NCBI RefSeq assembly: GCF_004364645.1
Contig: NZ_SOAW01000001.1
Location: 1,116,001-1,180,000 of the forward strand
Source: Naumannella halotolerans
GTDB taxonomy: Bacteria; Actinomycetota; Actinomycetes; Propionibacteriales; Propionibacteriaceae
Reading direction: 5' to 3'
DNA: 64,000 nucleotides
The notes beneath the pieces were generated by a model. The model was not told the DNA's origin. It saw only the letters and a list, made by a program, of their open reading frames with translations, and made no database searches. A program made the position numbers and the translations under genes. Of this stretch, positions 7,650 through 21,147 are shown one piece after another. Positions within the stretch are counted from its first letter, which is position 1. Each line of letters opens with the position of its first letter.

Positions 7650-9164
7650 TCACAGGCTCATCCGGTCGACCAGGTCGGCCAGGGATTTCGAGGCGTCCAT
7701 CAGCTCGCCGACATGGGCCTTGGTGCCTCGTAGCGGGTCGGGGGTCGGCAGTCGCAGCAAGGCTGCCCGTCCCGGCACCTCCAGGATCAACGAATCCCAG
7801 GAGGCTGCGACCACCGAACGCCCGAAGTCGCCGACACACCGGCCGCGGAAATAGGCACGGGTGTCCTCCGGCGGCTCGGTGATCGCCCGATCGACCTCCT
7901 CGGGGCTGACCAACCGCTGGATCCGTCCCCGGTCCAGCAGTTTGCGGTACAGCGAACGACGAGGGTCCAGATCGGCGTACTGAAGATCGATCAGCGCCAG
8001 CTTCGGATCATCCCAGCCCAGCCCGTCGCGCCGCCGATAGGACTCGGTCAGCCGCCACTTGGCCACCCAGTCCAGCCGATCGGCCAACTGCAGCGGGTCG
8101 GTCCGCAACTGATCGATCGTCGCCTGCCAGACATCCAGCACCTGGTGGGCCTCGGAGTCGGGATCCTCCCCCACCTCCTTCAGATGCCGCCGACAGCTTT
8201 CGGCATAGGCCTCCTGCAGGTCCAGCCCACTGAGCCGGCGACCGTCGGTCAGGGCAACGGTGGTCTGCAGTGCGCCGGAGGCGAGATCGGCATCGTGGCT
8301 GATCGTCCGGAAGGCATGCACCGGGTCGGCCAGCACCAGCCCCGGGTCGAGGTCACCGGCCTCCAGGGCCCGCAGCACCAGCGCTGCCGTACCGACCTTC
8401 AACCAGGTGGAGGTCTGCGAACAGTTCGCATCACCGGTGATCACATGCAGCCGCCGGTGCTTGGTGGAGTCGGCATGCGGTTCGTCACGGGTGTTGATGA
8501 TCGGCCGGTTCATCGTGGTCTCCAACCCCACCTCGGCCTCGAAGAAGTCGGCGCGCTGGCTCAGCTGGAACCCCGGCACCTCGCTGTGCTGGCCGATCCC
8601 GATCCGGCCCGCGCCGGTGATCACCGAACGGGACGCCAGGAATCCGGTGAACTGCACCACCACCCGGTGGAACGGGGTCCGCCGGGACAGCAGGTAGTTC
8701 TCGTGGGTGCCGTAGGAGGCGCCCTTGCCGTCGGTGTTGTTCTTCCAGATCCGCAGACCGGTACCGATCCGACGGGCTGCCGCTGCCGCAGCCCGCAGTA
8801 GGATCTCGTCCCCGGCGGCGTCGAACTTCACCGCATCCCGGGCGCTGCGTACCTCCGGACCGGAGTACTCGGGGTGGGCATGATCGACGTAGAAGCGCGC
8901 ACCGTTGGACAGCACGACATTGGCCAGCCCGTCCTCCACATCGGTCAGCATGTCCGGACTGGCACCGGTGCGGTCGACGTCGAAACCACGCAGGTCCCGC
9001 AACGGAGACTCGGTCTCGTAGTCCCAGCGCATCTTCGCCTCCGACACCTGGTCGGAGTAGGCGCGCACCACATGGTTCGACAGGTACATCTCGTGCAACC
9101 GCAGGTCTGAGCCCGGTTCCACGGTGATCCCGTACTCGGTTTCCAGACCGAAGACCTGTTCCAT
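7650..9164 (-). CDS. dop: Pup deamidase/depupylase Dop
   Basis: A 504-residue carboxylate-amine-ligase-like enzyme that deamidates the C-terminal Gln of Pup and removes Pup from substrates. The N-terminus GLETEYGI (6-13) carries the glutamates that bind Mg-ATP. The insertion RWDYETESPLRDLRGFD is characteristic of Dop and absent from the ligase PafA. HAHPEYSGPE and the SQTSTWLKVGT segment follow family pattern. I choose the ATG at 9162-9164 (MEQVFGLE) over a TTG two codons upstream; the ATG lies 3 bp after the stop of the DUF3054 gene. Pup here ends in Gln, so this enzyme is required. Confidence 0.95.
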   Translation of the reverse strand: MEQVFGLETEYGITVEPGSDLRLHEMYLSNHVVRAYSDQVSEAKMRWDYETESPLRDLRGFDVDRTGASPDMLTDVEDGLANVVLSNGARFYVDHAHPEYSGPEVRSARDAVKFDAAGDEILLRAAAAAARRIGTGLRIWKNNTDGKGASYGTHENYLLSRRTPFHRVVVQFTGFLASRSVITGAGRIGIGQHSEVPGFQLSQRADFFEAEVGLETTMNRPIINTRDEPHADSTKHRRLHVITGDANCSQTSTWLKVGTAALVLRALEAGDLDPGLVLADPVHAFRTISHDADLASGALQTTVALTDGRRLSGLDLQEAYAESCRRHLKEVGEDPDSEAHQVLDVWQATIDQLRTDPLQLADRLDWVAKWRLTESYRRRDGLGWDDPKLALIDLQYADLDPRRSLYRKLLDRGRIQRLVSPEEVDRAITEPPEDTRAYFRGRCVGDFGRSVVAASWDSLILEVPGRAALLRLPTPDPLRGTKAHVGELMDASKSLADLVDRMSL

Positions 9165-9166
9165 GA

Positions 9167-9538
9167 TCAACCCACCGTCCTCGTGCGTGCGAATCGGCCC
9201 ACCACCGCGGCCAGCACGCGCCAGCCGAGCAACAGCACGGTCAGGCTGAGCGTGGCGACCACCAGGAACGACGGCGCCCAGGCCCCGATCGCGATCCGGT
9301 ACCCCAGGCCGATCACCACCGTGCCGGCCAGGACCACCGCACCGGCACCGATCGATGCGGTACGCCGCCAGCCCCGGAAACCCAGCGCCAGCCAGCCGAG
9401 GGCGGCACCGACCAGGAAGGGGGCGGCGACACCGAGCACCTGGGCGGCGCCCTCGGCGCCGCCATGGCTGCTGCGTCCGATGGTGGCGAAGACCACGATC
9501 ATCACCACGTCCAGCACGGCCGAGAGGAATCTGCTCAC
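9167..9538 (-). CDS. DUF3054 family membrane protein
   Basis: A 123-residue integral membrane protein with about four hydrophobic helices. The N-terminal DVVMIVVFATIGRSSHGG and the APFLVGAALGWLALG segment match the DUF3054 family, which has no established function. It sits between arc and dop on the same strand; its stop lies 2 bp before the dop ATG, so it is co-transcribed with dop. Its place inside the proteasome unit is positional only; I see nothing that links it to Pup chemistry. Confidence 0.82.
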   Translation of the reverse strand: MSRFLSAVLDVVMIVVFATIGRSSHGGAEGAAQVLGVAAPFLVGAALGWLALGFRGWRRTASIGAGAVVLAGTVVIGLGYRIAIGAWAPSFLVVATLSLTVLLLGWRVLAAVVGRFARTRTVG

Positions 9539-9599
9539 ACGTCAGTATCCCCCACCGTCACCCGAGCGAAGCCAACCGGTGCCCCGGGTGGCGGCAGCC

Positions 9600-11384
9600 T
9601 CACAGGTAGTGGCCGGTGGTGGTGGCGTTCTCCACCACCCGGTCGGTCGACTGCTTGGAGGTGAAGAGGGTACGCACATGCACGATCCGCTCCCCCTTCT
9701 TGCCCGAGATCCGCGCCCAGTCGTCGGGATTGGTGGTGTTCGGCAGGTCCTCGTTCTCGGCGAACTCCTCGGTGCAGGCTTGCAACAGGTGCTGCACCCG
9801 GACGCCGCCGATCCCGGTCGCCAGCCGTTCCTTGATCGCGTGCTTCTTCGCCCGGCCGACGATGTTGTTGATCATCGCACCGGAGTTGAAGTCCTTGAAG
9901 TAAAGCACCTCGGTGTCACCACCGGCGTAGGTGACCTCGAGGAACTTGTTCTCCTCCGATTCGGCGTACATGAACTCGACGGTCCGGTCGATCATCGCCC
10001 GACGGCAGGTCTCGGTGTCACCGTCGAACTCGGCCAGATCCTCGGGGTTCAGCGGCAGTGAGTTGGCCAGATACTTGTTGAAGATCTCCCGGGCGGCCTC
10101 GGCATCCGGGCGTTCGATCTTCACCTTGACGTCGAGCCGTCCCGGACGAAGGATCGCCGGGTCGATCATGTCCTCCCGGTTCGAGGCGCCGACGATGATC
10201 ACATTGTCCAGACCCTCCACACCATCGATCTCGGCCAGCAACTGCGGCACGATCGTGTTCTCCACATCGGAGGAGACGCCGCTGCCGCGGGTACGGAACA
10301 GCGAGTCCATCTCGTCGAAGAAGACGATCACCGGCATCCCCTCCGAGGCCTTGTCCCGGGCCCGGGTGAAGATCAACCGGATGTGCCGTTCGGTCTCCCC
10401 GACGTACTTGTTCAGCAGTTCCGGGCCCTTGATGTTGAGGAACCAGCTGCGTCCCTCCCGGCCGGTCGCCTCGGTGACCTTCTTCGCCAGCGAGTTGGCG
10501 ACGGCCTTGGCGATCATGGTCTTGCCACAACCGGGCGGACCGTAGAGCAGGATGCCCTTCGGCGGCGCCAGCTCGAACTCGGCGAACAGGTCGCGGTGCA
10601 GGAACGGCAGCTCGACGGCGTCCTGGATCTGCTCGATCTGCCGTCCGAGGCCGCCGATCGCCGAGTAGTCGACATCGGGCACCTCCTCCAGCACCAGATC
10701 CTCGACGTCGACCTTCGGCACCACGTCGAAGGCGTACAGCACCCGACGGTCGACCAACATCGAGTCACCAGGACGCAGGGTCTTGCCCCGCAACGACTCC
10801 GAGAGGCGCACGACATGTTCCTCATCGGCCTGGGCGACGACCACTGCCCGGATGCCGTCCTCCAAGACATCCTTCAGCACCACCACGTCACCGACATTGG
10901 TCGGGGCGAAGGCATCGACCACCACATGGGCCTCGTTCAGCACGACCTCGCCACCGGGCAGGAGCTTGCTCGTGTCCACCTCCGGGGCGACACTCACCCG
11001 CAGCTTCCGATTGCCCAGCCAGACATCGGCATGGTGCAGCGGCTCGGTCTCGGTGCCGGCGTCGACGACCTGGTCGAGGACCCCGAAGCTGACCGGCGGC
11101 TGGGCCATCTGCTCCACCTCGGCGCGTACCTGGGACAACCGTTCGCGGGCCTGGCCGAGGGTCGCCGACAACCGCTCGTTCTGTGCCAGCAGGTCGCTGA
11201 CCTCGGTGCGGTAGTCGTCGAGCCGCTGCCGCAGCCGGACAAGTTCGAGATTCTGCCGCTCGCGTTGGGGGTCGGCCTCGGCTCCGGGTCCGGACCCCTG
11301 CGGGCCCGGAACGGTACCGAGATCATCGGGGCGGGGGCCGAAATCGTCGCGATCAGCCGGTCCGCCGGTGATGTTGTGGCTCAT
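9600..11384 (-). CDS. arc: Proteasome-associated AAA ATPase ARC/Mpa
   Basis: A 594-residue ring ATPase that binds Pup, unfolds pupylated proteins and feeds them into the 20S core. N-terminal coiled coil at about 41-95 (Pup-binding), OB domains about 100-235, AAA domain with Walker A GPPGCGKT (282-289) and Walker [12 protein letters not shown] (about 352-362). The C-terminus ends GHYL, the hydrophobic-Tyr-x type tail that docks into the proteasome alpha ring. ATG start with an AGGAGGG ribosome binding site. It is the first proteasome gene of the minus-strand arc-DUF3054-dop-cupin unit. Confidence 0.96.
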   Translation of the reverse strand: MSHNITGGPADRDDFGPRPDDLGTVPGPQGSGPGAEADPQRERQNLELVRLRQRLDDYRTEVSDLLAQNERLSATLGQARERLSQVRAEVEQMAQPPVSFGVLDQVVDAGTETEPLHHADVWLGNRKLRVSVAPEVDTSKLLPGGEVVLNEAHVVVDAFAPTNVGDVVVLKDVLEDGIRAVVVAQADEEHVVRLSESLRGKTLRPGDSMLVDRRVLYAFDVVPKVDVEDLVLEEVPDVDYSAIGGLGRQIEQIQDAVELPFLHRDLFAEFELAPPKGILLYGPPGCGKTMIAKAVANSLAKKVTEATGREGRSWFLNIKGPELLNKYVGETERHIRLIFTRARDKASEGMPVIVFFDEMDSLFRTRGSGVSSDVENTIVPQLLAEIDGVEGLDNVIIVGASNREDMIDPAILRPGRLDVKVKIERPDAEAAREIFNKYLANSLPLNPEDLAEFDGDTETCRRAMIDRTVEFMYAESEENKFLEVTYAGGDTEVLYFKDFNSGAMINNIVGRAKKHAIKERLATGIGGVRVQHLLQACTEEFAENEDLPNTTNPDDWARISGKKGERIVHVRTLFTSKQSTDRVVENATTTGHYL

Positions 11385-11490
11385 GATCCCTCCTGGGTGA
11401 GGATCGGGCTTTTCTTGAGGTTACCCACCACCGCGGACAAAACCGGAGTGTTTCACCGGCGTCGACATCACTCGGTAACACAGGCTCAGT

Positions 11491-11540
11491 CCGGCGACCT
11501 CACTCCGGCGACCTCACTCCGGCGACCTCACTCCGGCGAC
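11491..11540. repeat. 14-bp tandem repeat across the trmI stop codon
   Basis: Unit CCGGCGACCTCACT repeated 3.6 times without mismatch (11491-11504, 11505-11518, 11519-11532, then 8 bases). Read on the minus strand, each copy contains the trmI end plus its TGA; the true stop lies in the copy at 11528-11530 and the other copies lie just downstream as non-coding duplicates. Confidence 0.95.
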
Positions 11541-12460
11541 TCGTCGGGCGGCGCCTCCTCCACACCGGGGGGCCGGGGTCCGACGTAGTCCGGTCCGTAG
11601 GCACCCGGTGCCGGGCGGCGCTTGCGCCGCGGGGCCCGTACCCCCGGCGCGAGCCGTCGCGCATGGACCAGGAATCCGGTGTGCCCGGTGGCGGTGTGCC
11701 CGGGACGGATCGCCAGTCCCTGGGCATGCCAGGGACGGATGGTGATCTCATTGGCCTCCGGCTCGGTGAATCCGGTGTGGGTACGCAGGGTCTCCACGAA
11801 CCGTCCGAGCTGGGTGGTGGTGGCCACATAGGCCAGCAGCACACCACCGGGCTGCAGGGTCTCGGCGAGAGCGTCCACACACTCCCACGGGGCCAACATG
11901 TCGAGGATCGCGGCATCCAACGGTTCGGGACCGAGATCCTCGGGCAGCGAGCCCACCCGCAATTGCCAGTTCGCCGGCGCGGCCCCGTAGAAGGCCACCA
12001 CGTTCTTGCGGGCGATCTCGGCGAAGTCCTCGCGCCGCTCGTAGGAGTAGAGCCGGCCGGTGTGGCCCAATGCGCGCAGCAGGCTCAGGGTGAGCGCACC
12101 GGAGCCGACCCCGGCCTCGGCCACCCGGGCTCCGGGGAAGACATCGGCGAACTGCACGATCTGCGCGGCATCCTTCGGGTAGATCACCGCAGCACCGCGT
12201 TTCATGGTGACGCTGAACTCGGCCAGCTGCGGGCGCAGGACCAGGAAGGACACGCCCATGGTGGTCTCGGCGACCACCCCCTCGGGTCCGCCGATCAGGT
12301 CGTCGTGGGCGATGTAGCCCTTCGCGCTGTGGAAGGCCTTGCCCTGCTCCAGCAGGACCGAATGGCGACGCCCCTTGGGATCGTGCAGGGTCACCCGTTC
12401 GCCGGGCCGCAGCGGGCCCCGACGGGCGGCCAGCAGTTCGGGGTCGCCATCACCGTGCAC
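11528..12460 (-). CDS. trmI: tRNA (adenine-58 N1)-methyltransferase TrmI
   Basis: A 310-residue SAM-dependent enzyme making m1A58 in the T-loop of tRNAs. The SAM motif I AEAGVGSGALTLSLL is at about 114-128 and DAAILDMLAPWE carries the catalytic Asp region. The N-terminal small beta domain and the MGVSFLVLRP segment match actinobacterial TrmI. The basic C-tail (RRKRRPAP) is common. GTG start with an AGGAGA ribosome binding site. The trmI-arc neighbourhood is conserved in actinobacteria. Its last codons and stop are part of a 14-bp tandem repeat. Confidence 0.94.
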   Translation of the reverse strand: MHGDGDPELLAARRGPLRPGERVTLHDPKGRRHSVLLEQGKAFHSAKGYIAHDDLIGGPEGVVAETTMGVSFLVLRPQLAEFSVTMKRGAAVIYPKDAAQIVQFADVFPGARVAEAGVGSGALTLSLLRALGHTGRLYSYERREDFAEIARKNVVAFYGAAPANWQLRVGSLPEDLGPEPLDAAILDMLAPWECVDALAETLQPGGVLLAYVATTTQLGRFVETLRTHTGFTEPEANEITIRPWHAQGLAIRPGHTATGHTGFLVHARRLAPGVRAPRRKRRPAPGAYGPDYVGPRPPGVEEAPPDESPE

Positions 12461-12541
12461 ATCGTCTCCTGTCGTCTTCCGGCCTTGGCGCCGGTGGTCG
12501 AGTTCGGCCCGCAGGCCCTTGGTGGTCCGGTCCGGCGTCGC

Positions 12542-14005
12542 TCACCAGTGGAATCCCCAGACCGCGAGCTGCCCGCCCGGTCCCAGGTACTCACGGTCGG
12601 AGGTGCTGATACCCGGGCCCATCCAGGTCACCCGGTCCTCCCGCCACAGCGGCAGCACGGTCAGGTCCACGGCCGCCAGTTCCTGCAAGGTGCCCAGGGT
12701 CTCGTCCTTCTCGGCCTGTTCGTCGGCCGACTCATAGGCGGCCAGTGCCTCGGCGTTGCGCTCCTCGGTGCCCGGCAGCGGGTTCTCCAGCCAGTTCATC
12801 AGCCATCCCGTGGCACTGTCGGTGGGCGGTCGGTTCTCTCCCAGCCAGAGATCGGTGCTGATGCCGTCGGGCACCAGTTCGACCTCGATCCCGGCACCGC
12901 CCAGGGCCGCGCGCAGGCGCTCGGCCCGGATCGGTTCGTCGGCGACGCTGGCGTCGAAGCCGATGCTCAACCGCAGCGGTTCCCCGGTCTCGACCTGGGC
13001 CGTGTCGGCGAAGGCCGGCACCCACCCAGGTTCGCCCGGTGGGATCAGTGAGCGGTCAGTACGGACGCGGGCGATCGCGGCGGCCACCCGCTCGCGTACC
13101 CCGTCATCGGTGAACCAGCGCGATTCGGCCGACCAGTTCAGCTGCCAGGCCCGGCCGCCGGGATCGGTCAACCGCCGGAATCCGTCCCGGGTGGTGCCCA
13201 GGGCACTGGCCTCGACCTGCACGTCCAGGGCCGCCACCTGTTGGCTGTCCAATCCGCCCCAGGCGATGTCGACCTCCCGGTTCGACATGGCGGTACGCAC
13301 GATCTCCGGGCTGTCGTAGCGCTGGATGTTGAGTCGTTGCTGCCCGGGATCGGCGAAACCGTCGTACTCGGAGTAGGCGGTGAAGCCGACCCGGGTCTCG
13401 GTGATGATCTGCATCTCGTACGGACCGCTGCCCACCGCCAACTGGCTGGCCGGCCGGATCCGGTCCGGCGAGTAGGCGTTGGGGCTGACGATCGAGGCCA
13501 GCGGCGCGGCCAGGGCGTAGCCGAACTGGTTGTCCACCCGATCCAGGTGGAACAGCAGCATCGAGTCGTCGAGCACCTCGATCTCGTCCAGGGCGCCGAA
13601 CAGGACAGCCGCCTCCCCGCTGCGATCGAGTGCGATCGCACGATCGATGCTGAACTTCACCGAGGGTGCGGTGACCGCTGCGCCGTCGGTGAAGTACAAC
13701 TCGTCGCTGACCTCGCACTGATAGGTGAGCTCGTCGAGGAACATGCAACTGCCGGCGTCGGGTTTGAGCAGACCGTCGACGGGGTCCAGGGCCAGCAACC
13801 GCTGGAAACTGGCCAGCACCATCGCATCGGACAGGCCGCTGCCGTCGGCGGCCGGGTCGAGCCGGTTGAACTTCTCCGTCACGCCGACGGTGAATGCCTT
13901 GCGTTCGGGATGGTCGGGCTGGTTCTGCGCCCAGGTGCAGGAGCTCGCCAGGACCAGCAGCAACGCGGCACAGGCTGCCACCAGCCCACGCCGGAGCGGT
14001 CTCAT
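12542..14005 (-). CDS. Family-5 ABC-type solute-binding lipoprotein, orphan
   Basis: A 487-residue exported protein. The signal peptide ends at Cys23 (LASSC) and gives a lipid anchor. The mature part has the SBP_bac_5 fold: [19 protein letters not shown] near the start, then [20 protein letters not shown], and the middle region with GSGPYEM. This family binds oligopeptides, nickel or opines. No permease or ATPase gene is next to it, so its transporter partner, if any, is elsewhere. ATG start overlaps the HAD gene stop as ATGA, so the two are coupled. Ligand cannot be told from sequence. Confidence 0.88.
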   Translation of the reverse strand: MRPLRRGLVAACAALLLVLASSCTWAQNQPDHPERKAFTVGVTEKFNRLDPAADGSGLSDAMVLASFQRLLALDPVDGLLKPDAGSCMFLDELTYQCEVSDELYFTDGAAVTAPSVKFSIDRAIALDRSGEAAVLFGALDEIEVLDDSMLLFHLDRVDNQFGYALAAPLASIVSPNAYSPDRIRPASQLAVGSGPYEMQIITETRVGFTAYSEYDGFADPGQQRLNIQRYDSPEIVRTAMSNREVDIAWGGLDSQQVAALDVQVEASALGTTRDGFRRLTDPGGRAWQLNWSAESRWFTDDGVRERVAAAIARVRTDRSLIPPGEPGWVPAFADTAQVETGEPLRLSIGFDASVADEPIRAERLRAALGGAGIEVELVPDGISTDLWLGENRPPTDSATGWLMNWLENPLPGTEERNAEALAAYESADEQAEKDETLGTLQELAAVDLTVLPLWREDRVTWMGPGISTSDREYLGPGGQLAVWGFHW

Positions 14006-14706
14006 CCGACCTCGGCCCCGGCCACCAGTGCAGCCACCCGGGCGATGTCGACACCCGACAGGGTGGGGATGACGACCCGGTTCGGGTGCTCGGGCAGGAC
14101 GACCAGATGCTGGATGCCGATCACCGTGGCACCGGCGGCATTGCCCGAAGCGGTACCCGGGAGGGAGTCCTCGAAGACCACGCAGTCGGTGATGTCGACC
14201 CCCAGTCGCTGCGCGGCCAGCAGGTACGGTGCCGGATCCGGTTTGCCCTTCTCGGTGTCCTCACCGGCGACCACGGTGGTGAAGGTCCCCTCCGGCAGGC
14301 GGGTCAGCACACAGTCCAACACCTGCCGGTACGACGCCGAGACCAGGGCGGTCGGGATCCCCGCAGCACGGAACTCCTCGAGCAGTTCCCGCGCACCCGG
14401 TCGCCACGGGATCTCACCGGCGGCGAGTTCGGTGCTCACCTGCTCCACCAGCGCCTCCAGCACCGCCTCGGGGGTCCAGCCGTGGTCCGGGCCGAGCTGG
14501 CTGTCGAAGACCTGCACCATGTAGCGCCCGGAGTCGATCAGGGCATTGCCGACCAGACGCTCGGCGTCGGTGGCGGTCCACTGCACGCCGATCCGCCCGG
14601 TGAGTGCGTACTGCGCCCGTACCCAGACCGGCTCGGAGTCGACCAGGGTCCCGTCGAAGTCCCACAGCGCGGCCGCGATCGGGGCCGTCGGGGCGAAAGT
14701 GTTCAT
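14002..14706 (-). CDS. HAD-superfamily phosphatase (phosphoglucomutase-like subfamily)
   Basis: A 234-residue soluble hydrolase. Motif I is [10 protein letters not shown] (about 16-25) with the nucleophile and acid aspartates. Motif II is the LVSAS segment; the conserved lysine is in GKPDPAPY, and motif III/IV is [14 protein letters not shown] helical cap lies between motifs I and II. This fits HAD-IA sugar-phosphate phosphatases; the substrate is not predictable. ATG start; divergent from metH with only 75 bp between them. Confidence 0.9.
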   Translation of the reverse strand: MNTFAPTAPIAAALWDFDGTLVDSEPVWVRAQYALTGRIGVQWTATDAERLVGNALIDSGRYMVQVFDSQLGPDHGWTPEAVLEALVEQVSTELAAGEIPWRPGARELLEEFRAAGIPTALVSASYRQVLDCVLTRLPEGTFTTVVAGEDTEKGKPDPAPYLLAAQRLGVDITDCVVFEDSLPGTASGNAAGATVIGIQHLVVLPEHPNRVVIPTLSGVDIARVAALVAGAEVG

Positions 14707-14781
14707 CGCCCACCATCATTCCAAACCCCGCGAGCGATGGACAAAGTCGGCACGCGGCCACCGAAGGGTGACAATGGGGCG

Positions 14782-18507
<3,726 letters not shown>

Positions 18508-18664
18508 GGGCCACCGACCGGCCCGTCCGGGCCCCTCACCGGCGGGCCCGAGCCGTGTCGCCACGCGGCGGAACCGCCGCGGTCCGGAGCCCCTTCGGCC
18601 GGTCGGGCAACAGCAACGCTCCGGTATCGCCTGGAGTTCCCCGAACAGCAACTACAGTGGCGAC

Positions 18665-19528
18665 ATGGCAGTGAACCGTCCGACCCGCGAACTGCGGGAC
18701 CTGGTGGATCCGGTGGTGCTGATGGCCTTCAGCGGGTGGAACGATGCGGCCAGTGCCGCCACGTCGTGTCTGGACCACATCGCCGAGACCCTGGGGGCCG
18801 AGCGTTTCTTCACGATCGACAGCGAGGACTACTACGACTTCCAGGTGAATCGGCCGGTGATCCGACGCGACTCCCCCACCAGCGCGGTCCACGAGTGGCC
18901 GGAGACCACCGTGTCGGTGGCCTCGATCCTCGGCCGCGACGGTGAGGTCGCCCGGGACCTGGTGCTGATCACCGGGCCGGAGCCCAATCTGCGCTGGCGC
19001 AGTTTCACCCAGTTGGTCGTCTCCGCCCTGCGCAGCGCGCAGCCGTCACTGGTGATCATGCTCGGTGCGCTGCTCTCGGACTGCCCGCACACCCGCCCGG
19101 TGCCGGTCTCGGGTTCCAGCATCGACCCCCGGTTGCTGGACGAGATGAGTGAGCTGGACCTGCCCGACTACGAAGGGCCGACCGGCATCGTCGGCCTGCT
19201 GAGCGAGGCCTCGTCGGAGGCCGGGCTGCCGACGGTCAACCTGTGGGCCTCGGTACCGCACTACGTGGCCCATCCGCCGAACCCGAAGGCCACCTTGGCA
19301 CTGCTGGCGAAGGTGGAGGATGTGATCGACCTGCCATTGGATCCCGGTGAACTGACCGAGCTGGCGAAGGCCTGGGAACGCGGGGTCGACGAACTGGCGG
19401 CCGAGGACTCCGAGATCGCCGAGTACGTCAGCCAGCTCGAGGAGAGCCAGGACGAGCAGGGGATCCCCGAGGCCAGCGGGGACGCGATCGCCGCCGAGTT
19501 CCAGCGCTATCTGCGCCGCCGGGACTGA
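18665..19528 (+). CDS. PAC2 family protein
   Basis: A 287-residue protein of the PAC2 (proteasome assembly chaperone 2-like) family. Visible signatures are MAFSGWNDAASAA near the N-terminus, VLITGPEPNLRWRSF, GALLSDCPHTRPVPV and the GPTGIVGLLSEA segment. Actinobacterial members share the fold of eukaryotic assembly chaperones; a role in proteasome assembly has been proposed but not proven. A TACAGT hexamer at 18653-18658 sits 6 bp before the ATG, which would fit a leaderless transcript, but a -35 box is weak. It ends 24 bp from a convergent esterase gene. Confidence 0.9.
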   Translation: MAVNRPTRELRDLVDPVVLMAFSGWNDAASAATSCLDHIAETLGAERFFTIDSEDYYDFQVNRPVIRRDSPTSAVHEWPETTVSVASILGRDGEVARDLVLITGPEPNLRWRSFTQLVVSALRSAQPSLVIMLGALLSDCPHTRPVPVSGSSIDPRLLDEMSELDLPDYEGPTGIVGLLSEASSEAGLPTVNLWASVPHYVAHPPNPKATLALLAKVEDVIDLPLDPGELTELAKAWERGVDELAAEDSEIAEYVSQLEESQDEQGIPEASGDAIAAEFQRYLRRRD

Positions 19529-19552
19529 TCGGGGCGGTTCGGACGACCGGGC

Positions 19553-20443
19553 TCAGGCCCGCTCGTCGATGCCCAGCCAGTGCGCGAACCTGACCAGGGT
19601 GCGCCGGTAGGCGGGATCTTTGGGGCGGGCCAGGAAGCCGTGGCTGGTCAGCGGAACCACGAGCTGCTCCACCTCGGTGCCGAGTGTCCGCAGCTCCTCG
19701 GCGAAGGCCTCGGCCGAGGAACGGATCCGGTCCCGGTCGGCATCGACGAACAGTGTCGGCGGCAGCGGTGCCGCCAATAGTCCCCCGGGCAGTGCTGTCG
19801 GATCGTCGGGCAGGGCGTCACGCCCCAGGTAGTTGCGGTTCATCAGGTCCACCATGAACGGCCGGTACTGCCACAGCCGGTAGCGGCCGCGGAGCCGGTC
19901 GCGCAGCGCCGGTGACGGATCGGGCAGGGCGGAATGGAAGGTGCCGTAGGCCAGCACCAGCCGGGACGGGGCATGAGCGGTCGGGCCGAACCGCGGGTCG
20001 GTCAACCGGGCGGCGGCGGCAGCGGCCAGACAGGCCCCGGCGCTCGCGCCGGTGTAGCCCGGGCGGCGACGGCCGATCTCGGCCAGTGCGTCCAGCGCCG
20101 ACTCGACCGGCACCGGGTGCCGTACCCCCGGCAAGGGCAACCGGGTGCCGGCCAGCGGCATGCTGACCGTCGGCACCATCGGTGGGGTGAGGGCGATCAC
20201 CTCCAGTCCGTGCCCGGCGAGCCCGCGGGCGACCGCCCGGGACTCGGGTCCGTCCAAGGTTCCCTGGCAGAACGCACCACCGTGGATCCAGACGAACGTG
20301 CCCACCGGTTCCGGCGGCCGGTACCAGCGGATCCGAACGGGCCGATGCCTGGTGGGCAGCTCCTCGTCGGTGGTCTGCACACCGTCGGAGGTCGTGGTGG
20401 TCACCACCGCCGCGCTCCCGCCGGGAACGACGGCCGCCGCCAC
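19553..20443 (-). CDS. Alpha/beta-hydrolase of the GDXG (HSL) esterase family
   Basis: A 296-residue predicted esterase. The oxyanion-hole motif HGGAFCQG is at about 54-61, the nucleophile elbow is GASAG, and the acid and base are in DADRDRI and SHGFLA. This pattern belongs to the hormone-sensitive-lipase-like family that cleaves short acyl esters. The start assigned is GTG at 20441-20443; no good ribosome binding site is seen and a later GTG is possible. It is 10 bp downstream of rpe and convergent with the PAC2 gene. Substrate unknown. Confidence 0.85.
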   Translation of the reverse strand: MAAAVVPGGSAAVVTTTTSDGVQTTDEELPTRHRPVRIRWYRPPEPVGTFVWIHGGAFCQGTLDGPESRAVARGLAGHGLEVIALTPPMVPTVSMPLAGTRLPLPGVRHPVPVESALDALAEIGRRRPGYTGASAGACLAAAAAARLTDPRFGPTAHAPSRLVLAYGTFHSALPDPSPALRDRLRGRYRLWQYRPFMVDLMNRNYLGRDALPDDPTALPGGLLAAPLPPTLFVDADRDRIRSSAEAFAEELRTLGTEVEQLVVPLTSHGFLARPKDPAYRRTLVRFAHWLGIDERA

Positions 20444-20453
20444 CCGTTGCTGA

Positions 20454-21119
20454 TCATCCGCGGCTGCCGCAGACCGCAGATGCCTTCTCCCGCAGGGTTG
20501 TGATCATCGCATCCGGGTCGTCGGCACCGAAGACGGCCGAGCCGGCGACGAAGACGTTCGCCCCGGCCTCGGCGCAGCGTTCGATGGTCTCGGTGCTCAC
20601 TCCCCCGTCGACCTGCACCCAGATGTCGCGGTCGCCGATCAGTGTGCGGGTCCGTTCGATCTTGGACAGGCACAGGTCAAGGAACTTCTGACCACCGAAA
20701 CCGGGTTCGACGGTCATGATCAAGATCATGTCGACCTCGTCCAGCACATCGCGCAACGAATCGATGTCGGTGGCCGGGTTGAGCCCCAGTCCTGCCCGGG
20801 CGCCGAGCCGGCGCAGTTCCCGGGCGAGCCGGATCGGTGCCTTCGCCGCCTCCACATGGAAGGTGACCGACTGCGCACCGGCCTCGGCATACGACGGTGC
20901 CCAGCGGTCCGGATCGTCGATCATCAGGTGGATGTCGAGGAACTGGTCGGTGACCTTGCGGATCGACTGCACCACCGGCAACCCCAGGGTGAGATTGGGT
21001 ACGAAGTGGTAGTCCATGACATCGATGTGCAGGCCGTCGGCAGAGCCGATCGCCTCGATGTCGCGTTGCAGGTTCGCGAAGTCGGCACTCAACAGGCTCG
21101 GGGTGATCTTGATCTCCAC
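20454..21119 (-). CDS. rpe: Ribulose-phosphate 3-epimerase
   Basis: A 221-residue TIM-barrel enzyme interconverting ribulose-5-phosphate and xylulose-5-phosphate in the pentose phosphate pathway. Family segments: [10 protein letters not shown] at the start, [16 protein letters not shown] with the metal-binding His and Asp, [18 protein letters not shown], and VQVDGGV with the second catalytic Asp. GTG start at 21117-21119. It follows rsmB by 28 bp on the same strand; the fmt-rsmB-rpe order is conserved in actinobacteria. Confidence 0.96.
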   Translation of the reverse strand: MEIKITPSLLSADFANLQRDIEAIGSADGLHIDVMDYHFVPNLTLGLPVVQSIRKVTDQFLDIHLMIDDPDRWAPSYAEAGAQSVTFHVEAAKAPIRLARELRRLGARAGLGLNPATDIDSLRDVLDEVDMILIMTVEPGFGGQKFLDLCLSKIERTRTLIGDRDIWVQVDGGVSTETIERCAEAGANVFVAGSAVFGADDPDAMITTLREKASAVCGSRG

Positions 21120-21147
21120 CCCGAAAGGCTATCCCACCCGGTTCACC

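Noticed and set aside
13894-14781. N-terminal extension of MetH
   Set aside because: The in-frame sequence overlaps the HAD gene on the other strand and has no homology; MetH starts naturally at the ATG at 14782.
14707-14781. Cobalamin riboswitch upstream of metH
   Set aside because: The gap of 75 bp is too short for a B12 aptamer and lacks a B12-box.
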